Shown piece after piece: positions 1-9,156 of a stretch of DNA of 64,000 nucleotides. The notes beneath the pieces are model-generated. The model was given only the letters and a program-made list of their open reading frames with translations. It had not been told where the DNA came from and did not search any database. The DNA lies in the NCBI GenBank assembly GCA_020080175.1, contig JAGHQL010000119.1, positions 1-64,000 of the forward strand, given 5' to 3'. The stretch is from Glutinoglossum americanum. Its lineage: Eukaryota > Ascomycota > Geoglossomycetes > Geoglossales > Geoglossaceae. The translations under genes and the position numbers were made by a program. Every line of letters starts with the position of its first letter. Position 1 is the first letter of the stretch.

Positions 1-926
1 GACGCTGGCACACTGCCACTGCAACCCATCAGACCTACGCTAAGGTCTAACACCATAGTCTGAAATCGTTTTTCCTTAGTCACTTTTTGCATTTTTGTCA
101 AAAATGGCTTTAAATGCAGTTTTAGGATGTCGTTGGTATAAGTAATCATATTCATTCATCGACCTTCAAGTGAAAATACCAATGGTCCAACTGTACTACC
201 ACATACTGTACCCCATGCACTAGTTGATACCTGACCACTTTTAAAAGAAGGTTTGAGAATTTTTTCAAGGTATTCTTCTCCTAGTTGCCTGGTTATCCAT
301 ATCATCTTACTGTCTTTGCCAATTTCAAAAGTGACTTCATCTGTCCAAATAACACTATCACAATCTTCTTGACTCCAGCTCTTATACTCTTTACACCATT
401 TAACTCTTGCTTTTTTATGCGCAGCTAACATAAAAGGCTTTTTTCTTGCTTTTCTTTTATTTAATTCTGCTTTCTTAAGGATTTTGTAAACAGTTGGTTT
501 GCTGATCTGTATGCCAGCTGTCTTGGAGGGGGTGCTGAATGCAAGGATTGGTAGACGAGTATCGAGAGTTGCTGCACGAGTCAAAGATTGTTCTCCTCAA
601 GTAGAATTTTTTGCTAGCCTTCCTGAATGCTTTTTATTAGCTAGGGACTCAGGATTTTCCTTGTATCGGTCTAAAATAGACTATACAGTACTGCAAGCAA
701 CTTTTTCAATTTTAACAATCTCAGAAAGTGACTTTCCAGCCTTGTGCCAAGTAACAATAGCAGAGCGCTTTGCAATAGAATGCTCTTTTCTAACAATAGC
801 CATGTTTGACATTCTAATTTATATTATTTGTGATAGTACTGGTAGTTTTTATAGTCATTTTCCGTTGTTACGTGGCATATATGCACGAAAACGTGGCTGT
901 ACGATCACTTTTTTGACACTACTGTA
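1..926 (-). mobile_element. Tc1/mariner DNA transposon, degenerate, 5' part of the element
   Basis: A transposase reading frame runs leftwards from an ATG at 803-801 and continues past the window edge. It carries an N-terminal helix-turn-helix region and then a DDE-type core: the IWTDEV stretch holds the first catalytic Asp and is followed by WGTVCG and PLVFSLEGR, as in the Tc1/DDE_3 family. In-frame stops interrupt it at three places: TAG near 691, TGA near 595 and TGA near 156. Two of them could come from CAG or CGA codons by C-to-T change. The rest of the frame is intact, so the copy is dead but probably not very old. A terminal inverted repeat seems to end near 926, starting TACAGTAGTG on the minus strand and lying next to TA-rich DNA. 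The other end lies outside the window, so the total size and target duplication cannot be checked. Confidence 0.85.
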
Positions 927-1225
927 CTTAATTAATCCTACCACCAAAATCTCGATCCCTATCGTAAGTAACGGGATTCAGGTGAAGTCGAGCAATGAAT
1001 ATCGTTGTAAGTTATGGGAGCAGCATTGGGAAACCCTGTCCTAAACAAGTTTTCCCCGGATTTTTTCGCATTTTTATAATCCGGACGTGCTCTCTGGGGC
1101 GTCCCCTAGGCCTTTGGTAAGGTTATCCCTGGCTACTGAGACAACCGTTTCGCCCCAACTTTCGCGCAAGGGACACCCCTGAGCCCCACTTGCCGTAAAA
1201 TATCCTAGTAGTCAGTGTCACGCAT

Positions 1226-3248
1226 CTACCACTTTTCCCAAACTTGATCTGGGATGACCGTCCTCATTATTGCCCAGTGCCCTAACGCGCCGTGCTCTTG
1301 CCACCTTTCGAGCATCTGCATTGTCTTTCCAGTTCTCAATACCCCTATCTGCTCCTCCTCATCCTCAATGTGGAATAATTCCTGATCAACCTCATACTTT
1401 GGCCATAGGTAACTCTGTCTTGCGTAGCTTTCTAGGAAATCTTTCTCAGCGGGCTTACGGAAAGAAAAGGGGCTGTCAGACTTGGTACAAAAGATGACCA
1501 AGTTTGTAAAGTCGCGCTTTCTGGATTCGAGTTCAGCGTCGGAAGGCGTTTCGTTCTCACGGAAAATTCTGCAGACAGGGAAAACCGCTCTGACTGTGCG
1601 TACTATGAGGCGAGCAGATGGCGTAAGAAGGTCACCACCGTAGTTCTAAGGGGCAGTCCGTCAGACCGCATTGCAAATCGGCGTGGTTATAAAGAGGAAA
1701 CACAAGACTCACGATTGCGATGACACCATCTGGTGTTAGCAGGTCACGCAAACTGGCAATGAAATCTATGGTGAAAAGGGTAGCAGGCTCTGCTCCTCCT
1801 GTGAAGACGTCATGAATAATATAGCTGTATCTTGGCCCGTGATTTTGTGCAGCTACAACAAACGTCACAGCATCCTCAATAACCGCCGTGTGGTTGGGGG
1901 GTAACCCGAAATACTGTTCGGCGAATTCATGCACGACGGGGTCGATTTCAACTATTGTAGTATTGATGCCATGGGCAATAAGGGCAGTGGCAGAAGTACC
2001 AATGCCGAGGCCTCTATTTTGGTGATATTAGTCTCGTTTGAGTAATGTGCCATCAAGAGTTTAGTTGTCTTACATTACCAAAGCAGTCTTCTGACTGCTG
2101 TTTTCGTCAGTAATGTCCTTTGTGGAGAACCCGGAGTCCGCATTGTGCCCTACACTACCTTGGGCTGCCTTGGCTCCCGCGGCTGATTTATCAGCTGATA
2201 TTGAGAGCGCTTCCGGTTGTGGTGCCGGCGCTTGGCCATCTTTATTTGTAATCTCTATGAGTCTTACTGCCTCTAGCATGACGAAAACTGCATATACCGG
2301 CTCCCGGACCTTCGAGGTGTGCTCACTACCTCGGGGGGGCAGCAGCCATTCCCCGCCCAGGAGACTATGGTCACAACGTAGAACACGAAATCGATCTTTG
2401 GTGTTATCTAACACAGATAGGTAACCAGTTAACGAGTCCCGCCGAGCTAATATTTGGTAGTTCGAATGTGTTTGCAGAGTGCTGTTCAGGAGGGCGGTGG
2501 TGTGAGATAATGGGTTATGGACATTCCACAATGTCGAATGCAATAGAGCGGGAACCGTTAGGAGCAGCCAACTAGATGGTGAGAGGAGGGCATATAGGGC
2601 CCCGAGGGCGTATTGGAGTCCGGAACGGGTAAGAATGAAGCTCGTTGAAGAGGGTCTGTGGTCTCGGAAGAGAGATGTTGCGATCTTCTCTAAAGAACGG
2701 AATAGCCAGTAGCAGGCGGAGCCACTGGCGAAGTTGACGAGAATTGGACTCTGCCCAGCAAATAAGTCTCCAAGATCGAGATTTTCGAGGATGTGGGCTG
2801 CCGAAGAGATTGATAAGTAAAGGAGAGGAAAGTATGTGAGTCCTTCTGTTATGACCGGCCCTTTGACGGGGCCGTAGTAGTAGCTGTGAGGGAAAAGACG
2901 ATATTGAATGACAGGAATCCAAGCTGCAAGTACAGGGAGCCATGCTGACAGATTCGGCGGGAAATATCTCGAGAAAATGTAGGCCGTGATCCATGCGAAG
3001 AAGAATATAGCTGTTACTATTCTCGAGTGGTAGAGTGATGATGGAATAGAGCCATATACCGGAGAGAGGGTAAGCTGGGACACCGGAGAGTAGCAGGATG
3101 CAAGCAAAATCAACATGAAAACCCTAACCGGAGGTAACACCCGCTTGGCACGGATGGTTTTAGTCCTCCGAACCCTCCGGGAGCCTTCACTGGTTTTGGC
3201 CCGCACTGAAGAACTAATTACTGTAGGCGGGTGTCCTTGTGGTACCAT
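1226..3248 (-). CDS. Membrane-anchored spermidine/spermine synthase-like protein
   Basis: Three exons (3248-2074, 2013-1713, 1645-1226) encode about 631 aa; the introns are 60 and 67 bp. Residues 1-60 are basic and poorly conserved. About six to seven hydrophobic segments follow to residue ~270. The C-terminal half has a class I methyltransferase-like/spermidine synthase fold: the ALVIGLGIGTSATAL nucleotide-binding loop spans the first intron, followed by TTIVEIDPVVHEFA and a YIIHDVFTG strand. Polyamine synthases have an acidic D-x-x-D pair at the last position. Here only the first Asp is evident, so aminopropyl transfer is uncertain. Fungal genomes commonly hold such multi-pass proteins of unknown substrate. 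The chosen ATG (3248) gives the basic N-terminus; the reading frame stays open upstream but without another ATG. The gene is divergent from the CCDC97 gene across 377 bp. Confidence 0.85.
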
Positions 3249-3625
3249 GATTGATGGGGGATTAGCGGCGATGTTGGTAGCTAGAGCGAAGGGTAATTGA
3301 ATAAGCAATTGTAAATTGGAAGAAAGAGTAGCTTCAAGTATCACAACGGTTCTACTGAAAACGGCAGGAGAAAGATAGGCGTGATGGAGTTTTCAAATGA
3401 TATTGCGGGTAAAAGCTGGTCTTAGCAAATCCTGCCTGAAAACATGTTTATCGGGAGAGGTTCAAGCAATGTTGTGGGGTATAACGTAGATATAGAGAGA
3501 AGTTCAATGAGATGTCGTTCGTTCTTTATGTTTGTTTGTCATATGTAGTTGATATGTTTTGTCTCGATTTGCTGCGGAGCGAAGCGACGTACACCACATC
3601 AACATCCAAAACACCGACTTCAACT
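3249..3625. promoter_or_regulatory. Divergent intergenic region
   Basis: This 377-bp spacer separates the start codons of the spermidine-synthase-like gene (leftward) and the CCDC97-like gene (rightward), so it must contain both 5' UTRs and core promoters. I see no canonical TATA box or strong repeat in it. The spacer assignment is inferred from gene orientation only. Confidence 0.5.
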
Positions 3626-4349
3626 ATGCCGCGCTTCCCAACAGACATCCATCCCCTCGGCTCTGAAGATGCTAGCGACTCTAAAACAACCATGGAGCAT
3701 CACCAGTCCTTATCTAGAGTAAATGTGGGAGACGAGCGCACCACTCGCATCCGTGTAAAGAACAGACGAATGATGTATCTCAACAGGCACCCCGAATACT
3801 TCTCCCCGTCTCTAGAGCTTGCAGGTTTGTTTTTGTACAGGCGCTTGTCTACTTGCTATTGTCTACTAACATGGTGATCTAGATCCACTTCTCTATGATC
3901 GCTGCATCCGACGCTTCCAGAGCAATGTAGAGCGGGAAGCGGAAGGCAGGCAAAAAGGCTATTCTGGCGTTCTAGAAGCAGACCTGATGCGGTCGGAGGC
4001 TAAGCTTGCTGCATTGGCCAATCCGACATCTGCTACAATAACTTATAAGAGAGGGCCGAATGGAGAAATCTACCCTGAGGATCCTGAGGATGTGCCCGAG
4101 AACAAAGAGGAAGGGATGGAGAGGTGGCAGAGGGAAATGACATTAAGATTCTTAAGAGGGGGGGATGACGATTTTGATTACAAACGTATTGATGAAAGTG
4201 ACGAATGGGATGATAAGGCGCAGGAAGAGCGAGAAGAGCAGGAGAAATGGTTCGCGGAAGAGGAACCTAATTGGTTGCTTGGTGACGACGAAGGTAGCGG
4301 TAATGAGAAGAAGGTGGTGGCGGGGGAGACGGGCGTCCAGGACTTCTGA
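3626..4349 (+). CDS. CCDC97: CCDC97/DUF2052 family protein
   Basis: Two exons (3626-3824 and 3883-4349) joined across a 58-bp intron with a TACTAAC-like branch site near 3864 encode 221 aa. The splice restores a continuous segment, MYLNRHPEYF...ELADPLLYDRCIRRFQ, typical of the CCDC97 N-terminal core. The second half holds the family hallmark DDDFDYKRIDESDEWDD, embedded in a strongly acidic, Glu-rich tail ending near WLLGDDEGSG. The human homologue associates with the SF3B part of the U2 snRNP, so a role in pre-mRNA splicing is likely, by family only. The frame is open upstream to 3512, but ATG 3626 (MPRFPTDIHPLG) gives the natural N-terminus. The length is close to that of fungal relatives. 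Confidence 0.85.
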
Positions 4350-6954
4350 TCGACTGTCCTTTACGCTTGCGGCCGATATCCCGTTGGCATCGATATATCC
4401 CTATGGGTCTGAGATGGTACCTTACTCCAAGACTCCCGAATCTAACTAGTCTACAAGAATAGACAGACTTTGACCTAGCCGGGGGGCCCAGACTGCACCT
4501 AGGCCCACTTTCCGGGAGCACATCCCCTAGTCTTCGAAGCCCGGAAGGATTGAGCGGGAACAGGAAAACGGACGTTTCAATGTTTGCTTTCGCCAACAAC
4601 CATATGCAAACCTTCAGAGAACCCGTCAAGACACAAGGCTGTTACTCCACACGCACGGCCCTCTCCCCCTGAAACCAGGGCAGACACAGCGCATACCGAA
4701 AAAGGAAAGGGAAGGATCGGGGCGTACCGCATATGCATTGGCAAGCCAAGCGAAGATTCTTTCCGCAAGAGTAATGCATGAAGCCTCTTCCAGTACTGGG
4801 CATTGTGGCCAGTCAGGTCTCTCGGAGATGCATAAGTTCTATGGAGTTGGCTGCTGCTGTCACATACTTGTGGGGGGGGGCAGGCTGGACACCCGATCCT
4901 CGTCTAGTTACTAAATATGCCTGTTTGCATGTTCCACATGGGACAATGCACCTAAAAAAACTCTGCTCCTACACTGTCTCTCACTCTAACTCGGATCTTA
5001 ACTTCTGGGGGACGGGAGGTATAACATGAACATCCCCGCACCACGTTTCCGAACCCCCTAATGTGCATCGCGATGGTTACCTCAGCCCTTGGTCTTTATA
5101 TATATAAAATTTTTTTCAGGCAAAAGTTTAAAAAGCTTGTGCATGTATGTACGGCGGACGCCCAAACGCCAGCCTGGAGAGATGCCCCGGTACATGCATC
5201 ACCCCGCCCTAGTGTAACGCATGGGGAATGAGAAAAGCTACATTGCCCAGACGAAAAAGAGGTGAGATCGGGGGGAAACGGGGGTCATCCCACCCCCACG
5301 CATTCCAAGGATTCCCTGCTGCCGACATCCTGATTCCTGCCTTCCCTTCCTGCGGGATTTATCCTCTTCGCGAGAATTTCTTTTTCCTCCCACTCTCTCC
5401 CTCTCTCCCTCTTCCTTCCTTTTCCTTCCTTTTTTTCTTCTTCGATTGAACCATCAAAAAAAAAAAAAAAAAAAAAAGCCTCTTTTTTCCTAGCGCACGT
5501 ATCCGTCCCAAACTCGGAGGTCACGTTCCAACTCGAGATAGGGAGATAGGCAGAAGAACGCGGCTCCGTGTTTTCCCATCAATCGCCCCCCCCGCACGAC
5601 TTGCACCGCGCATGCATCCGCTCTTTTCTTTTTTCTTTTTCTTTTGCTCTTGAGGCTTTTTGGGATATCTCTCCCTCTCCGCGGGGGAACTCGCCCGGTC
5701 ATCCAAGGGAATCCGCCCAATGACCTTCGGTACCGGACAAACTCTGCGTGCATTATGCTCTGGAGGATGATTGTCCCCCCCCAATGCTGCTGCCTAGATT
5801 ACTCAAACCTCTTTGACTTTCTGCGTGTAAGATAAAAAGTTTCGAACGAGACCGACAGATGTTGGTTTCGTGGGCGGTTCGATACCGGGCATGAAAAAGC
5901 AAAGGGAACATCGGTCCACCGGTGGTCCTCCTTGCGACCGGCACGGCGTTGTGTATCCTAGGCGTCAGGCAGCTTCCATTAGTGTTCTCGAAGACAACTG
6001 ACCGTCATTCTTTTGTTCTTTTCAAGGAAAAAATTGCACGCTCGAAAGTCCACCGAGTCCGGGCCGCGGGATCTCTTCCAAACTGAGGGGCGCTCGTCGT
6101 GCGAGCAAGGAGCATATCATGTCATCTACAACGACGGGGGAGAGCACCTCGGTATCGGTTGGGGCGTCGGGGATGTCACTGTTGGCTTTTTTGTTTTCGT
6201 CGCTTGTGAACTCTAGCCTGCCCGCGCACATATCCACTCACGATGCTGGAAAGATGCTTCGATCCCTGACTGGAGTCCCCGCGGCGCGAAGGGCCCGTAG
6301 AATCGATGACTTTGTGAGATTAGTGAGAGTATTTACATAGGAAAGATAGATAGATAGTATAGTGTACATTATAGTGACCCCGGATTCGAGTCTGCTAAGC
6401 CATGATGATGTAGTTTGACGCACGAGGGTATCATCACCTATCTCTATACGTGGCAGTGTCCCCAAGCATCCGGGGAGACAACACGATGGCACAGCTAGGA
6501 TAAGCATTCGAGACAAGCCCGCACGAAGATGAAGGCAAGGAAAGAGGAAAAAGGAACGGAGGGTTATGTAATAATATGTTGAGCGTCTAACTCTGAATCC
6601 GGGATAACAATTCAACTTAAACTAGCACCAATCAATCTGGAACTGGGGGCAAAATACCAGCCGTTCCATGTCAAGGCAGATGACGAAAATAACCACGGGG
6701 AAGAAATGCTGCGAAGAGAAAAAAAAAAAAAAAAGGAACACCCGTAGCATTTAGGTACAACATAGAACTGCGAGCGTATGAGGGCCAAAATACAACATGG
6801 CGTAGACTGAAGCCAACAGCGATGCACTATCTACAATAAGCAGTGACTGTACTTGCAAGAAACCCTGCAGCGGTTAGAAAACACCGTCCATGCGCCGATT
6901 GTGTGGAAATGAGGAAATTGCGCCTCCAATACGTAATGATGAGACCAATGCCGT
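4350..6954. other. Gene-free spacer between convergent genes
   Basis: This 2.6-kb stretch lies between the 3' ends of the CCDC97-like and kinase genes. It holds several homopolymer and pyrimidine-rich tracts (5384-5441, 5456-5477, 6719-6734). It has only short, unsupported reading frames; the best-looking is 73 codons at 6119-6340 on the plus strand. I find no tRNA, no transposase and no conserved protein signature. It presumably includes both 3' UTRs. Confidence 0.6.
5456..5477. repeat. Poly(A)22 tract next to a pyrimidine-rich run
   Basis: Twenty-two uninterrupted A residues follow a roughly 60-base C/T-rich stretch. Slippage-prone simple sequence is the simplest reading. No flanking duplication that would mark a retroposed tail is visible. 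Confidence 0.8.
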
Positions 6955-9156
6955 CTAATAGCCATCTCCCAAGTCAAAGTCGTATACGGTCTTGGTCCTG
7001 GCTGGCGGTAGGTGGTTATGGAGCTTCTTGACTCCCGATTTTGCTGCCTGCCGACAACTCTTTATAGCCGATGCATCTATAACCCCGTCACAAGCAGACT
7101 CGTTCTCAAGCACGCAGCACTCGATCTGCTTCACCCAGCGGTCATTCACCACATCCTGGATCTGAATCCGTTTACTAGGGTTAGGATGTGTCATCTTGAG
7201 GATCAATCGTTTGAGAGCGGGCAGAGTGACGTTTTGAATGATCGGCCCGCACTTCGGGTGTCCATCTGGCCCCTCGTTGATTTCCGTATCGGGGTACTTT
7301 TCAAGCCACGTCTCCCAACCCTTTATGAACTTGTCGTATAGTTTATTACCGGGCTCAGCCGCTGACCATGGGTTGCCCTTGTACTTCATCGTGAGATAGA
7401 CAATAGCGCAGGACCAAATGTCTAGTGGGCGGGGATCGTAGTCGCCTATATTTATCGCGTTAGTCGATAGAACTAAAGTACCTACAGTTGGGGGGGACTG
7501 ACCTTTCTTGGAGAGGACCTCCGGAGCAATATACGGTCTACTGCCGCAGATGCCCGGTGCGCAACGGCGTGTTCCTTTCATGTTCTTGCCGCATTGAAGC
7601 CCAACCCCCCGCAGGCCAGGGTGCTCTCCGGAAAAGACCTCGGAGACTCCAAAATCAGTGATCTTCAAGTGGCCCTGAGTCGTCATCAAGAGGTTCTGCA
7701 ACTTGATATCCCTGTGGGCGATACCATGGTTATGAAGATATGCAACACCGCGAAGTAATTGTTTGAATAAGCAGAGTTGGTCAGCGTCTTTGAGATAGCC
7801 CTTTGTGACCAGTGCGTGGAGGTCCCCTTGAGCACAGTATTCCATGACATGATTCCATCGGCCGCTATGGGTACAGAGTCGCACCGTCTCGACAATGTTG
7901 GGATGGCGCAAGCTCTTTGCAATGGCATACTCTGATTTAACTTTCTTAACGTATTCGCGCTCGTCCTCGTGCTTGGATCGCTTACGAAATTCCTTGACTG
8001 CGTAGATGACATCTGGAGGGCCGCTCTTTCGAACCATCAGTTTGACAGTTGCTGTAGCCCCAATGCCAACCGTCTTTCCACGTCTTCCCGGGACAACACT
8101 GGTGCTCGCGAATTCGTCTTTCAGCTCGACTGTTTCCACGTCGAAATCGTCGGGGAGACATGTGCTCATTCTTCTTGCTTTTAACCCAGCTCCAGTAGCG
8201 GCAGGGCGTGTGATGGCGTTGTCGTCCTGTACGTATTTGAGATCCGTCATGCTCGTAGAACGCTTCCTGCTGGAGGGGCGTTGGGGCCTTGCGGAAGTGC
8301 TGAACATTATACGTGAGACTGGGTTGTGCATGTTTAGGCCTGTGGATGATCGAGAAAGGCGCTGTTCCGAGAAATCAGGCTGCCACTGTTGTGGGTTGTG
8401 CAGAGTGTCAGCCGGCGAACCTGGGGACGGGGGAGAATTTGACTGCGAAGTGGCAGGTGTAGCATTGGCGGACTTGCTGAACGTGCTTGGCCGTCTGTCT
8501 TGCCCCTGGGCCTGGGCATTATTAAGGCCAAGAGCCGCAAATTGGTCGGTCGGCAGGACGTTGCCCGATGGAGAAGAAGTGTGGGAGTTTGATCGCCGGA
8601 ATAACGACGAAAGACGCTTAGTGGCATTCGTTGCAGTCCGTTTCAATAATGGGGGAGCGGACGCGTCCGGCGAGGGTGCAACTGCATTGGTACCATTCTT
8701 CTGGGATTGACTGTTGTTGCTTGGCGGCTGGGCTGTGATCAAACTTGGCGGGGTTGTACTGCCTGACGTTCTCAGCATAAGAGGTCTCATTTTGTTCGGA
8801 GGAGTGGGACGGCCAATATGCGATGGAATGGGAGTTGAGTCTCCGGCGGCGTCCGCCGAGATTTCCGTCCGTTTAAATTCGTGGGATTGTCGGGCGCTTG
8901 TCGGTGTCACCGGCTCTATCGCCTCGCTGCCCGTCTCATCTTCTTCATCCTCCTCGGGAATGGGATCGTGGTGGTCGATTGATCGGGTATCTGGTGAGCT
9001 GGGGACGGACGCCTCTTGTACCTCATCAAACGGTGGTGTGGGTGGAGGTTCAAAGGCGACGGGGTGGCTTAATAACGACATTTTCGCATTGACCAGATTC
9101 CAATTCACTGATTCCAACGACCCTGCTGAAGACGATGAGCGAGGCGGTGTGTTCAT
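6955..9156 (-). CDS. HAL4/SAT4-type serine/threonine protein kinase
   Basis: A 733-codon frame contains one in-frame intron of 57 bp (7502-7446, GTCAGT...CTAAC...ATAG). After removal the product is about 714 aa. Residues 1-350 are Ser/Pro-rich and disordered. The kinase domain spans about 355-690: glycine loop GIGATATVKL, lysine in YAVKEF, catalytic loop HRDIKLQN, KITDFG, and SRPYIAPEVLSKKG joined by the splice to DYDPRPLDIWSCAI. These features and the GTRRCAPGICGS insert match the fungal Hal4/Sat4/Npr1 group. In yeasts that group controls potassium and nutrient transporters at the plasma membrane. All catalytic residues are present. The start is the first ATG (9156); a second Met lies about 23 residues further in (MSLLSHP). 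The spacer upstream is very long, so extra 5' UTR exons are possible. Confidence 0.9.
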   Translation of the reverse strand: MNTPPRSSSSAGSLESVNWNLVNAKMSLLSHPVAFEPPPTPPFDEVQEASVPSSPDTRSIDHHDPIPEEDEEDETGSEAIEPVTPTSARQSHEFKRTEISADAAGDSTPIPSHIGRPTPPNKMRPLMLRTSGSTTPPSLITAQPPSNNSQSQKNGTNAVAPSPDASAPPLLKRTATNATKRLSSLFRRSNSHTSSPSGNVLPTDQFAALGLNNAQAQGQDRRPSTFSKSANATPATSQSNSPPSPGSPADTLHNPQQWQPDFSEQRLSRSSTGLNMHNPVSRIMFSTSARPQRPSSRKRSTSMTDLKYVQDDNAITRPAATGAGLKARRMSTCLPDDFDVETVELKDEFASTSVVPGRRGKTVGIGATATVKLMVRKSGPPDVIYAVKEFRKRSKHEDEREYVKKVKSEYAIAKSLRHPNIVETVRLCTHSGRWNHVMEYCAQGDLHALVTKGYLKDADQLCLFKQLLRGVAYLHNHGIAHRDIKLQNLLMTTQGHLKITDFGVSEVFSGEHPGLRGVGLQCGKNMKGTRRCAPGICGSRPYIAPEVLSKKGQSPPTVGTLVLSTNAINIGDYDPRPLDIWSCAIVYLTMKYKGNPWSAAEPGNKLYDKFIKGWETWLEKYPDTEINEGPDGHPKCGPIIQNVTLPALKRLILKMTHPNPSKRIQIQDVVNDRWVKQIECCVLENESACDGVIDASAIKSCRQAAKSGVKKLHNHLPPARTKTVYDFDLGDGY

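Noticed and set aside
5860-5900. GGTTCGATACCGG, resembling a tRNA B box
   Set aside because: Only a 4-bp stem forms and no cloverleaf is possible around it.
6119-6340. 73-codon frame with a hydrophobic segment
   Set aside because: Short, in the convergent spacer, and without any recognisable family or supporting context.
6360-6440. Possible tRNA T-loop-like sequence (GACTCGAATCC, minus strand)
   Set aside because: The flanking bases do not pair into a T-arm stem and no A-box or acceptor stem could be placed.
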